A stretch of DNA of 45,806 nucleotides. Source: Thermoplasmatota archaeon. GTDB lineage: Archaea; Thermoplasmatota; Penumbrarchaeia; Penumbrarchaeales; Penumbrarchaeaceae. Of the stretch, positions 16,260 through 23,932 are shown one piece after another. Made by a program: the position numbers and the translations under genes. The stretch spans positions 1 through 45,806 of the forward strand of contig JALOTP010000009.1 of assembly GCA_025457865.1 (NCBI GenBank), given 5' to 3'. The notes under the pieces are model-generated. The model saw nothing but the letters and a program-made list of their open reading frames with translations. It did not search any database and was not told the origin of the DNA. Each line of letters starts with the position of its first letter. Within the stretch, counting starts at the first letter, position 1.

Positions 16260-17183
16260 TTAATCACATATTTCATGTTTTAATATTTTTAGATCATTAC
16301 AACTAATTACATAATAAAAAATATGACTTAAATCATATGGACCTAATCCATAATTGAATGTAAATATCCATACTTCTGTGTCAAAATATTTGGCTCTCTC
16401 AGCCAGACAGGGTAAACTGATATTATCATTCACGGATATGACTGTTGCATTGAAACATAGATTGAATTCATATATATCGAGACCAAGTTTTGTTACTTGT
16501 TTTTTCATATCATTTATTATTTTTTCTTTATAGTTAGGAATGAATTGTCCATTGTAACACAATGAAAAATTTTCCCATATTGGCGGACACCAGAATTCTT
16601 GAATTGATTGATCATCATAATTCCTCTCTGAATATCTTACTTCTGGGGATAAATATTTAATATCATCTTCTAAGAGTTTACCATCGTAATAAAATTGTAT
16701 TTTTAGTATATGAAGATCTCTACAATTAATCACACAGTAAAAATCATGAGCTAAATCAGATGATTCTGTTCCCCAAACAAATATAAAGATCCATACATCA
16801 AAACCATAATATTTGGCTCTTTCAGCTAAACAGGGAAAACTGATATTCTCATCTGCTCGATTGTCTGTTGCATTGAAACATTGAAAGAATTCATTTTCAT
16901 CGAGACCAAGTTTTGTTACCTGCTTTTTCATGTCAGTTATGATTTTTTCTTTAAGATCAGTAGAAAAATATCCCATGTAATTCATAGAAAAATTTTTCCA
17001 TATTGGCGGACACCAGAATTCTTGAATTGATTGATTATCATAATTCCTCTCTGAATATCTTACTTCTGGGGATAAATACTTTACATCATCTTCGGTATTT
17101 ATATCTTCTTTGTTAATGCAGCCGCTGGTAATAAGGATTGTGAAAAGAAAGAATAATACTATTAATTGGCTTTTAGGTTTCAA
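16260..17183 (-). CDS. Lipoprotein with two tandem copies of a ~141-aa domain
   Basis: The product (307 aa) begins with a signal sequence and a lipobox ending ITSGC, so Cys22 would be lipidated and the protein anchored outside the membrane. Two repeats follow at a period of 423 bases (141 codons). Each opens with KYLSPEVRYSERNYD and contains FWCPPIW, KKQVTKLGLD and LPCLAERAKY-type segments, with conserved cysteines. The start is TTG 17183, backed by a perfect GGAGGTGA six bases upstream. The DNA is markedly AT-rich beside its neighbours, and the two copies are almost identical over about 95 bases, pointing to a recent internal duplication and perhaps recent acquisition. I do not recognise the domain. 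Confidence 0.8.
   Translation of the reverse strand: MKPKSQLIVLFFLFTILITSGCINKEDINTEDDVKYLSPEVRYSERNYDNQSIQEFWCPPIWKNFSMNYMGYFSTDLKEKIITDMKKQVTKLGLDENEFFQCFNATDNRADENISFPCLAERAKYYGFDVWIFIFVWGTESSDLAHDFYCVINCRDLHILKIQFYYDGKLLEDDIKYLSPEVRYSERNYDDQSIQEFWCPPIWENFSLCYNGQFIPNYKEKIINDMKKQVTKLGLDIYEFNLCFNATVISVNDNISLPCLAERAKYFDTEVWIFTFNYGLGPYDLSHIFYYVISCNDLKILKHEICD
16574..16670 (-). repeat. Internal 423-bp-period repeat, copy 2
   Basis: The most conserved part of the lipoprotein duplication; it matches 16997-17093 with only a handful of differences over about 95 bases. It encodes the FWCPPIW and YLSPEVRYSERNYD segments of the second domain. Confidence 0.85.
16997..17093 (-). repeat. Internal 423-bp-period repeat, copy 1
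   Basis: Partner of 16574-16670, encoding the same segments of the first lipoprotein domain. Confidence 0.85.
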
Positions 17184-17255
17184 TAGATTTCACCTCCTTT
17201 TTTAATAAGAATTTGATTCTGAATAGCATATGATTGGTAATTGTTTATGAACATA

Positions 17256-18146
17256 TCATCCCAGCTCTACTGGATAATAATGTGCCCTTCTCTTTACTTT
17301 CTCTTCTGTCACTATCCCCGAGCCGGATAGGAACTTCACATTGTAGAAAACCACCTTGCGGTTGACCCCTAGGTCCTTTGCTATCTGGGATTGGGTGATA
17401 CCGGGTGTCGCCTGTATGGTCTTCAGGATGTTCTCCTGGATCCTTGATAACCTTACCTCGCCGTTGTTCCTCTTCACTCCGGCGGCGTAGAACCTGCGGT
17501 TGTTGCCATCCTGCTCGGAGACGATGAGCTGCTCCTTCTCAAGGATGTTGATATGATGGGAAAGGACACCAATCTGCATACCTACTGCCCTCTGGACCGC
17601 TCGGAAATGGTCGCCAGGATGTTCGATTATGTATGTGTAAATGACCATCCTCTTCTTCTGCTTCAGGAGCTCCTCGCTCCTTATCCTTGTAAAGGAAAAG
17701 ATGACCAAGGCTATGAGTATGATAAGGACCGCACCAGCCATTATCATACCAACGGACCTGACCAGGCCGTCGTTCGATGTTACCTCGCTCCTTGAGCCAT
17801 TATATTCGGTCCCCTCGTCATTACCCGTACCTTTATTGTCAACGGGTTGTCCTTGATCTCCTGGAGGTTCATTTCGGTCACCAGAACCATTTAGGATATC
17901 GAGGTCTGAGATCTCGGTTCCGTTCTCTTCACCGAACGTTTCGTTGCCAAGTTCATCAGGGTCCGTTCGGTTATCATCACCTGAATATTTCTTTATACCA
18001 TCCTCACCGGTCGGGACAGCACCATTGGTGAAGGATATTACGAAGTAGAAAGCCGCAAAGAGCACGGACGCTCCTATCACTGTTATCAGGGCTGCCGCAA
18101 GGACCTTGGTGCGCCAGTTCATGGTTCTCAAGCTCTGATGGAACAT
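17256..18146 (-). CDS. Membrane-bound regulator with two winged-helix domains
   Basis: The 296-aa product has an N-terminal membrane segment (VLAAALITVIGASVLFAAF, about 15-35). An extracellular Asn/Asp/Gly-rich linker of about 95 residues with several N-x-S/T sites follows. A second membrane segment (MIMAGAVLIILIALVIF) leads to two cytoplasmic winged helices. The first reads HFRAVQRAVGMQIGVLSHHINILEKE; the second reads TPGITQSQIAKDLGVNRKVVFYNVKFL and ends in a wing with RRAHYYP. This two-span, DNA-binding-inside layout recurs in Thermoplasmatota and suggests a one-step membrane sensor. An AT-rich TATA-like region lies near 18183-18193. It sits downstream of the VIT-vWA gene on the same strand, so the surface proteins nearby may be targets, which is inference. 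Confidence 0.75.
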   Translation of the reverse strand: MFHQSLRTMNWRTKVLAAALITVIGASVLFAAFYFVISFTNGAVPTGEDGIKKYSGDDNRTDPDELGNETFGEENGTEISDLDILNGSGDRNEPPGDQGQPVDNKGTGNDEGTEYNGSRSEVTSNDGLVRSVGMIMAGAVLIILIALVIFSFTRIRSEELLKQKKRMVIYTYIIEHPGDHFRAVQRAVGMQIGVLSHHINILEKEQLIVSEQDGNNRRFYAAGVKRNNGEVRLSRIQENILKTIQATPGITQSQIAKDLGVNRKVVFYNVKFLSGSGIVTEEKVKRRAHYYPVELG

Positions 18147-18193
18147 CGTTCTCTCTTTATTAAGGAAGAGTGGAACGGTTATGGAACAACTAT

Positions 18194-20167
18194 TTATAAT
18201 TTATTATTTCCGCCATTTCTCTTGAGCAATCCCCTTACGAAGGCGATAGCGATTATCAGGGCAATTATAGAGATGATGAATATCATGAACAAAAATAATA
18301 CGGGAAAACTGCTCATTTGGTCAGGTTTTGAAAAACTAATAGGTCCTTCGTCCGAATCATCATCATCAAAGACCTGAGGGAATATCCTGCTATCGCCCTG
18401 TTCCTTATCCTCAGGAACTGGTATTTCGTTCTGTATCTTCTCATCAGCCCTGACAACAAGGATGAAAGAGGTATATGGTGTTGAGAAAGTGAACCGGATG
18501 CCAAGCTCCACTATCTGGTCCACCAGCTCCTTCTGCTCCCCAACTACCGTAATACTGTCCAGAAGGGACAGTATCCTCCTATGTGCCCATAAGCGGGCAA
18601 CCAGTTCCGTTCCAGAACCGGTGGATACCGGGATATCGCTCTCGAACGTTACGTTACCTATGCTGGACCTTGCCTTCACCAGGGAATGGAGTGTCGTCAC
18701 TCCCGGGTCGAACATACCGCAAACGATCACCTCTGAACCATCATAGAGACCCGGGACCGTTTCAGGCAGGACCCTACTGGCACCCGGGCCGTAGCTGAAC
18801 CTAAGGTCTTTCAACAGCGGTGTCGATATCCCCTCATAGAACCCTTTGAGCAAAGAACCGGCGTCCTTTCCTGTTGGAATGAAGGTTGCAAAACCCTCGT
18901 TCTCCAGGGATAATGCCCTGAGGAAGTTCGAATCCACATCGTTCCCGAAACCTATCGCGTAAATGGAAACGCCTGCGTCGTTCGCGTTCAATATGTTCTT
19001 CCTGATATCTGCAGTCGAGGTGACCCCAGCGGTCGGCAGTCCGTCCGTAAGAAACACTCCTACTGGGACCCTTTCTGAGCTCTCTTTGAACATATCCAGG
19101 GCTTTTATCAGAGCTTCATTGATATTGGTCGAACCATCTGCGTAAATGTTCCGGATATGGTCCGAGGCATCCTTTCTGTTCTCTAACGAGGCAACTATCA
19201 TCTCGTTCCTGTAGGTCTTCACCCTGTCATCGAAGATGACTATATTGAACATATCCTGCTCGTATAGCTGGCCAACTATCTCGGAGAAGGCCTCCTTCAT
19301 CTGCGATATCTTCTCCCCGCTCATTGAGCCGGAATGGTCCAGGACGAAGATGATGTCCTTGGGGAGCTGGGACCCTCCAAGACCTTCGAGGTCAGGTGAG
19401 AAGACATGCATGAAATATGCATCTCTTCCGTTCCTGTAAGTGAGCATCGTCCCGTTCAGAGGGGGAGCAGCTTCCCTGAACTTCAAAAAGATCACCCCAT
19501 TACTTGCGGGTGTTGAATGATGGGTGATGTTGATGGACCTGTCATCGTACCTCTCGGACTTGATATCAATAGTGCTTGCGGTGGTATCATACTCGAGGAT
19601 GGGGGCATTGCATCTGACCCAGATCGAGGCAGATAGTCCATTGAAATTCCCAGGTCCCTTGAGGGATGAACAATCAACGGAATAACCATAGAGACCAAGG
19701 ACCTTCACTATGACCTGTTCGTACCTGAGCCTAAGTGAAGCTTGTTTACCTGCACCGAGGTTCAATGATACCTTGAAGGACCCCTTCCCCCCTGGATTAG
19801 CCACCTGGACAGCGGACCTGCCCTGTTCCTTTGCCGCATCATAGGTCTCGGATGCGGCGGCCTTACCGGTGACATGTCCATAGGTGGTCCTCCCATCCAT
19901 TGAAAGGGAGATGTTGGAGAGCATACCGTTCTCTGGAACGTTCAAGGAAAGGACCACTTCCTGCGATGATGAGGAAGGGTTCGATATGATAGAAAGGAAC
20001 TCGGTTACTGAATAATGCTCCTTTATGAGCGATGTCATCTCGAGCCTTTCCAGGATGATAGATGGGCTCTGGCCTGAAGCATCATCGGCTATCCAGAGGC
20101 CACCAAGAACGGATAGGACCATGATCACAAGGACCATACCGGACATCATGGGGATCTTACCTTCCAT
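18194..20167 (-). CDS. VIT and von Willebrand A domain surface protein, membrane anchored
   Basis: The 657-aa protein has a signal peptide (VLVIMVLSVLGGLWIADDASG, within residues 12-32). A VIT domain follows, with the pattern SLSMDGRTTYGHVTGKAAA and YDAAKEQGRSAV. The vWA domain has an intact MIDAS start DHSGSMSG and downstream FLTDGLPTAG. A C-terminal membrane segment (FPVLFLFMIFIISIIALIIA) ends in a short basic tail. The arrangement resembles inter-alpha-trypsin inhibitor heavy chains and bacterial VIT-vWA proteins, which act in metal-dependent protein binding at the surface. ATG 20167 is preceded by GGTGATGG and, about 35 bases up, by GTTAATAAAGG as a TATA box. Confidence 0.88.
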   Translation of the reverse strand: MEGKIPMMSGMVLVIMVLSVLGGLWIADDASGQSPSIILERLEMTSLIKEHYSVTEFLSIISNPSSSSQEVVLSLNVPENGMLSNISLSMDGRTTYGHVTGKAAASETYDAAKEQGRSAVQVANPGGKGSFKVSLNLGAGKQASLRLRYEQVIVKVLGLYGYSVDCSSLKGPGNFNGLSASIWVRCNAPILEYDTTASTIDIKSERYDDRSINITHHSTPASNGVIFLKFREAAPPLNGTMLTYRNGRDAYFMHVFSPDLEGLGGSQLPKDIIFVLDHSGSMSGEKISQMKEAFSEIVGQLYEQDMFNIVIFDDRVKTYRNEMIVASLENRKDASDHIRNIYADGSTNINEALIKALDMFKESSERVPVGVFLTDGLPTAGVTSTADIRKNILNANDAGVSIYAIGFGNDVDSNFLRALSLENEGFATFIPTGKDAGSLLKGFYEGISTPLLKDLRFSYGPGASRVLPETVPGLYDGSEVIVCGMFDPGVTTLHSLVKARSSIGNVTFESDIPVSTGSGTELVARLWAHRRILSLLDSITVVGEQKELVDQIVELGIRFTFSTPYTSFILVVRADEKIQNEIPVPEDKEQGDSRIFPQVFDDDDSDEGPISFSKPDQMSSFPVLFLFMIFIISIIALIIAIAFVRGLLKRNGGNNKL

Positions 20168-20299
20168 ACACCATCACCGAGTAAGAGCACGGGATACCCT
20201 TTATTAACTAAGAATGGAACGAAAATGCTACAATCAACGAAATCACCTCTTGGAGACAAAACTCCACTTAAAACGAAATATAATTCAATAAGACAGGGA

Positions 20300-20315
20300 G
20301 GTGCAGGTGCCGGGA
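20300..20315 (-). repeat. Direct repeat, copy 2 (duplicated tRNA-Gly 3' end)
   Basis: Sixteen bases identical to 20462-20477 inside tRNA-Gly, a 162-base period. On the tRNA strand it reads TCCCGGCACCTGCACC, again starting at T60 of the tRNA, as in the tRNA-Ser case. Confidence 0.88.
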
Positions 20316-20460
20316 CATCTGGAGTGTCCTTGAATCAACGATCATCCAACTCCAGATGTCCAGCCCAAAACCAAATAATAATTTTTAAGCGGTTTTGGGC
20401 GTATGTAATCAATGTCACGCACCATTTTTCATGGACTTTATAAAAATGACGGGAGAAAAA
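20300..20460 (-). other. Structured tRNA-linked element, copy B (three hairpins, tRNA-end flanked)
   Basis: This noncoding unit directly follows tRNA-Gly(TCC) and ends in a copy of its 3' end. Hairpin 1 is a perfect 12-bp pairing of GCACCATTTTTC (20466-20455, overlapping the tRNA 3' end) with GAAAAATGGTGC (20430-20419). An 18-base linker (20418-20401) carries ATTGATTACATAC. Hairpin 2 is GCCCAAAACC (20400-20391) with GGTTTTGGGC (20372-20363). Hairpin 3 is a perfect 13-bp stem, GGACATCTGGAGT (20361-20349) with ACTCCAGATGTCC (20325-20313), around a 23-base loop. That loop matches 16 of 23 positions of copy A, sharing TGG, ATCGT, GATT and GAC. The first 15 bases after the CCA (TTTTTCTC, one change, CGTCA...) also match copy A. 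Stem sequences differ between copies yet stay paired, which argues for selection on structure. Confidence 0.75.
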
Positions 20461-20536
20461 TGGTGCAGGTGCCGGGATTCGAACCCGGGTTAAAGGCTTG
20501 GAAGGCCTTAGTCATAACCAGCTGGACCACACCTGC
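20461..20536 (-). tRNA. tRNA-Gly (TCC)
   Basis: Read on the minus strand, the acceptor stem is GCAGGTG/CACCTGC with discriminator A and an encoded CCA (20463-20461). The anticodon stem is AAGGC/GCCTT with loop CTTCCAA, giving anticodon TCC. The T arm is CCGGG-TTCGAAT-CCCGG. The variable loop has four bases. There is no intron. It is followed by structured element B, whose first hairpin includes the tRNA's last bases. Confidence 0.95.
20462..20477 (-). repeat. Direct repeat, copy 1 (within tRNA-Gly 3' end)
   Basis: The tRNA-Gly bases from T60 to C75; the partner is at 20300-20315. Together they bound element B. Confidence 0.88.
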
Positions 20537-20590
20537 ATGCCATTATTACGGATTTCTGGCAGTGTATGAGCGTTCCCCATTTAACCCTTT

Positions 20591-21292
20591 TTATCCCCCC
20601 AGGATAGAAAGCGGATGGAACCAGGGCTGCGGAAATACGCTAGGAGCGAATAGATACAATAACCCAAGGAAGAGGGCTGGGACCAGCTGGGTCGTACCAT
20701 CGTCATCGGTCTTGAAACCAAAGGAAAAGCCCCCCTTTTTCAATCCATAGAACTTGACGAGCTCAGGTCTCAATCTGAGCGTCCCCTGCAGTTCGGTCGC
20801 CTCACCTAGAAGCATGAAACCTGCAGCGAAACAGGCAAGGAATATATTGTAGCCAAAGAGGACGAATAAAAAGGCGGTGAAGATGAAACCCAGGGGATAG
20901 ACCAGGTCCTTCTTCCATATCCGTATCTCACCTACTATGGGGTCCGAGAAGGAATAGACCACGATTATTGGCAATGCGACCTGCTGAGGAAGTACCAGCA
21001 TTATCAGTAGGGACGACCAGAGGGACCAGGCATAGGAGCCCAACATCCTCTCCTCATGAGGTCTCTGACCGAAAAGAACCTTCCCCCTGGTCAATCTGAA
21101 AACCTCTATGACCAAGGGGATGACACCTGTGATGAGGACGAGAACGGTCCACGTGGGTATGCCGAACATACGGTAGGGGAACAGATAATAGAGGAACAGT
21201 AGCGGAGAGAGCAGGTGAAGGCCCCTTCTGAACAGATGTGAGGAAAGTGAGATCCTCGGTCTCCTATCCTCCTGCCCCTTGACGAATGCCAT
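20591..21292 (-). CDS. CTP-dependent polyprenol/dolichol-kinase-like membrane protein
   Basis: The 233-aa product has about six to seven hydrophobic segments and the hallmarks of the dolichol/phytol kinase and CDP-archaeol-type CTP-transferase superfamily. These are the N-terminal HLFRRGLHLLSP (equivalent to the RK-x-x-H element), the central SFSDPIVGEI, and late acidic residues in KTDDDGTTQLVPAL. Such enzymes phosphorylate isoprenoid alcohols or activate lipids with CTP, feeding membrane lipid or N-glycan carrier synthesis. Exact substrate is uncertain. The gene is downstream of tRNA-Gly on the same strand and divergent from the zinc-ribbon membrane protein. Confidence 0.6.
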   Translation of the reverse strand: MAFVKGQEDRRPRISLSSHLFRRGLHLLSPLLFLYYLFPYRMFGIPTWTVLVLITGVIPLVIEVFRLTRGKVLFGQRPHEERMLGSYAWSLWSSLLIMLVLPQQVALPIIVVYSFSDPIVGEIRIWKKDLVYPLGFIFTAFLFVLFGYNIFLACFAAGFMLLGEATELQGTLRLRPELVKFYGLKKGGFSFGFKTDDDGTTQLVPALFLGLLYLFAPSVFPQPWFHPLSILGG

Positions 21293-21417
21293 AATTCACA
21301 TGAGAAAAACTGCACTATTAAATGTTTAGGATGGTCGCTCCCATCCAATATATATCCTCACTCTACCCATCAACGACCGAATGTATTATCTATGGATTAG
21401 GACGAATCAACGCATGT

Positions 21418-22458
21418 ATGAGCAAGAGGCCGGAACCGCAGCAGAGGGTCCTTGATGCCAGGTGCTCCCAATGTAACAGCCAGCTGAACCTGAGGCTGCC
21501 GAAGGACCTTGATGAGGGTGAGTTCACCGTAAGATGTTATCACTGCTCGACCCGGCTTGATGTATTCGTAGGACCGGACGGTCGTTCAAGGAAGGTGACC
21601 GTACAGGGAAAGCAGAAGAGGACCGCTCCAAAACAGCAAAACATGGAACCTAGGCCGGAGCTGGTCGGACCCCCCAAGATAGACCTGGACCGTGGAAGGC
21701 TCCCATATAAAAAACGCCTGAGGGCCGCATTCGTCATGATGGTCATCGTTGGCATTCTAGGTGTCATGTCCTCTCTTCTGACCCTATCCGAATCCTTCAG
21801 GATTAAAGACCTGGATGAACAGAGCCCGAACGATACAGCTGACCTGAACCTATGGGTCCTGGACGAGACCACGGGAAGAGGGGTGTTCAGAGCAGAGGTA
21901 ACCTTATCATCCAATGCCAACCAGACCACCTATTCCGATCAGGAAGGCTTAGTTGTTATTAGTGATGTCAAGATAGGCAGTATGGTCCTGACGATCTCCA
22001 AGGAAGGGTACAGGACTGTTAGCGGAAGGATAGTAGTAAAGAAAGGTACGCCAAACGTTCTGGACATCCCTCTAAAGAAGGGGAACCCATCGGATATCGA
22101 CACTCTACCTGTACAACAGTTCAAGGACAAGACCTACAACCCCCTCTACACGGACACAGCCGCTACGCTCATGATGCTATCAGCCCTCATGGCGTTCGTA
22201 TCTGCCATCTTCGTCCAGATCAGGGATTTCTTCTTCTTGGCCTTGATAGGGGCCTTCCTTTCCATCTTTTCACTGGGTTTCTTCATTGGGTCCATACTTG
22301 CCCTGTTCGGTTTCATCCTGATAATCCTGTCGTACGAGGGTTTCGAACACCATCATCATCTATCGAGGTACCTCGAGATCTACGGTAAGGGCGCAAGGAA
22401 CATACCGGGCCCTCGCATAAGGACAGCGAACAGGTTGAACGGGGTCATTAAAAGGTGA
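21418..22458 (+). CDS. Membrane protein: zinc ribbon, carboxypeptidase-regulatory-like domain, C-terminal helices
   Basis: The product (346 aa from ATG 21418) starts with a cytoplasmic C4 zinc ribbon (CSQCN...CYHCST) and a basic/proline-rich linker. One membrane span (AFVMMVIVGILGVMSSLLTL) follows, then an extracytoplasmic beta-sandwich of the carboxypeptidase-regulatory/PEGA kind (VTLSSNANQTTYSDQEGLVV, then SKEGYRTVSGRIVV). About four hydrophobic segments and a basic tail with a HHHH run complete it. Role unknown; the layout resembles archaeal membrane sensors or assembly factors. An open frame extends up to 21322, but a TATA-like ATATATATCC at 21347-21356 favours the later ATG. Confidence 0.7.
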   Translation: MSKRPEPQQRVLDARCSQCNSQLNLRLPKDLDEGEFTVRCYHCSTRLDVFVGPDGRSRKVTVQGKQKRTAPKQQNMEPRPELVGPPKIDLDRGRLPYKKRLRAAFVMMVIVGILGVMSSLLTLSESFRIKDLDEQSPNDTADLNLWVLDETTGRGVFRAEVTLSSNANQTTYSDQEGLVVISDVKIGSMVLTISKEGYRTVSGRIVVKKGTPNVLDIPLKKGNPSDIDTLPVQQFKDKTYNPLYTDTAATLMMLSALMAFVSAIFVQIRDFFFLALIGAFLSIFSLGFFIGSILALFGFILIILSYEGFEHHHHLSRYLEIYGKGARNIPGPRIRTANRLNGVIKR

Positions 22459-22470
22459 TTATGCCTCCTT

Positions 22471-23076
22471 TTAAGGGGCCGATTTCAGCTCTTCACCGCA
22501 GTAGGGGCAGAACCTTGGTTCTTTGGCCGTACCGAGCTTCTCGCCACAATAAGGGCAGAAGCTTAAGGGTTTTTTCTGTTTTGGCATCTTGACCTGTATC
22601 GTTCTCTGAGCCGTTTCCTGTTCCACGGCTGCAACGGCCGTTCTCTGAGCCCCCTGCCCTCCATCCTCATCCTGGCCTATGTTAGGTTTGGAGAAGAAGA
22701 CATCCTTGTCCTCGGCCTTGCTCAGGTCGTCAAGGTTCTGCGCTATCTTTGCCAGACCGCCATCCTTGGAATCGTAGAGGATCACAAGGTCTGGCTTTCT
22801 TTCCTTCATCCTCTTCACACCTTCACTGTCCCCGGCAAGGAAATAGAGGTTCGCCGCATCCTGGAACCGGCCCTCAGACTCCATCTTCCTGGCGTTGGTC
22901 CCGTAGTTCTCCACCATCAGGCTCTTGACCCTGTCGATGTTCTTCACATCATTTATGGATGTATAGATCCGGAGAGCCTCTGCAAGAAGGTTCAGGGATT
23001 CGAGCCATCTTGCCTGTTCCCTTCTATCGTTCTCAAGCGTCAATTTCCTATCCATTAGCTCCTGTTCATCGCTCAT
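22471..23076 (-). CDS. Helical-repeat protein with tandem C-terminal zinc ribbons
   Basis: The 201-aa product has an N-terminal alpha-helical region of TPR-like character (ARWLESLNLLAEALRIY, then DAANLYFLAGDSEGVKRM). A charged Gln/Ala-rich linker and two short zinc-ribbon knuckles at the C-terminus follow (FCPYCGEKLG and FCPYCGEEL). ATG 23076 is chosen because GGAGG (23083-23087) lies 6 bases upstream; the frame remains open to 23163 without support. It converges on the zinc-ribbon membrane protein and is divergent from the L7Ae operon. The family is unknown to me; it looks like a protein- or RNA-binding adaptor. Confidence 0.7.
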   Translation of the reverse strand: MSDEQELMDRKLTLENDRREQARWLESLNLLAEALRIYTSINDVKNIDRVKSLMVENYGTNARKMESEGRFQDAANLYFLAGDSEGVKRMKERKPDLVILYDSKDGGLAKIAQNLDDLSKAEDKDVFFSKPNIGQDEDGGQGAQRTAVAAVEQETAQRTIQVKMPKQKKPLSFCPYCGEKLGTAKEPRFCPYCGEELKSAP

Positions 23077-23233
23077 CTCGGGCCTCCAGAGGTGATCGGT
23101 CGGACCTATTATCACAATAGCCCTTAGACATAATATTAAAACCTGCTGTCCCAATAGCCTCAAATAAAAAAAACCATCTGTCTATTGATCTACGATACTT
23201 TGACCCAAACAGGCGGTTTGGACGTTAAAAATG

Positions 23234-23242
23234 TTTTTATAG
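23234..23242 (+). promoter_or_regulatory. TATA box of the L7Ae ribosomal operon
   Basis: TTTTTATAG about 95 bases before the rpl7ae start predicts a transcript beginning near 23265. The leader of about 65 bases would contain the kink-turn at 23287-23316. Confidence 0.45.
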
Positions 23243-23286
23243 GAGTGCCCGATACTGTGGTTGCTCTTTTTCGAGCCTGTGAATGA

Positions 23287-23316
23287 TGATGGCCGGTCCT
23301 TACGGATTCGGCCTGA
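23287..23316 (+). promoter_or_regulatory. Kink-turn in the rpl7ae leader (putative L7Ae autoregulatory site)
   Basis: TGAT (23287-23290) precedes GGCCG (23291-23295), which pairs with CGGCC (23309-23313), followed by TGA (23314-23316). This places tandem G-A/A-G pairs and a T-T pair exactly as in the box C/D kink-turn that L7Ae binds. The hairpin extends with GTCC/GGAT past one bulged T. The Shine-Dalgarno AGGAGGT (23317-23323) begins one base after the motif, so a bound protein would block ribosome access. L7Ae autoregulation through leader kink-turns is known in archaea; its action here is inferred. The outer stem is weak. Confidence 0.6.
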
Positions 23317-23329
23317 AGGAGGTAATGAC

Positions 23330-23704
23330 ATGGTATCGAAGTTCGTTAAATTCGAGATGCCCAAGGACCTTGTAGAACAGGTCTATGAGGCCGTTGAGCT
23401 GGCTAGGGACACCGGGAAGCTCAAGAAGGGTGCCAATGAAGTGACCAAGACCATAGAGAGGGGCAAGGCAAAGCTCGTTGTCCTGGCAGAGGATACGAGC
23501 CCACCCGAGATCCTTATGCATATGCCCTTCCTCTGCGAGGAGAAAGCGGTCCCTTACGCATATGTTCCCAGCAGACAGGAACTGGGGAACACGGCAGCCC
23601 TGAAGGTCCCGACCACCGCGATCGCGATAGTCCAGCCCGGCAAGGGAAAGGTCCTGGTAGAGACCATTTCCAAGAGACTGCTCGAGATGACCAAGAAGGA
23701 GTGA
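23330..23704 (+). CDS. rpl7ae: Ribosomal protein L7Ae
   Basis: L7Ae is a large-subunit ribosomal protein that also binds kink-turns in box C/D and H/ACA guide RNAs and archaeal RNase P. The 124-aa product has the family core: [29 protein letters not shown] and the C-terminal [16 protein letters not shown] region. ATG 23330 is preceded by AGGAGGT; the open frame back to 23261 is leader. It is the first gene of rpl7ae-rps28e-rpl24e-ndk, a classic euryarchaeal order, and its leader holds a kink-turn that probably gives feedback control. Confidence 0.97.
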   Translation: MVSKFVKFEMPKDLVEQVYEAVELARDTGKLKKGANEVTKTIERGKAKLVVLAEDTSPPEILMHMPFLCEEKAVPYAYVPSRQELGNTAALKVPTTAIAIVQPGKGKVLVETISKRLLEMTKKE

Positions 23705-23717
23705 AGGGGGCGTTTTG

Positions 23718-23927
23718 TTGCCGGTCGATGGAATACCCGCCGAAGTTGTCGAGCTAATCGGCAGGACCGGGATGGCCGGGGAGGCCACCCAGGTCAAGGT
23801 CAGGATCCTTGATGGCAAGGACAAAGGCAGGATAATAGCCAGGAACGTAATTGGCCCCATAAGGATAGGGGATGTCCTTCTCCTAAGGGAGTCAGCAAGG
23901 GAAGCCAGGAAACTGAGCGTGAGGTGA
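23718..23927 (+). CDS. rps28e: Ribosomal protein S28e
   Basis: A small-subunit protein of 69 aa with the family sequence [20 protein letters not shown] and the characteristic ending [11 protein letters not shown]. The start is TTG; of two consecutive TTG codons (23715 and 23718), the second has better spacing (7 bases) from the GGGGG at 23706-23710. It lies 13 bases after rpl7ae and 5 before rpl24e. Confidence 0.96.
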   Translation: MPVDGIPAEVVELIGRTGMAGEATQVKVRILDGKDKGRIIARNVIGPIRIGDVLLLRESAREARKLSVR

Positions 23928-23932
23928 GGTAG

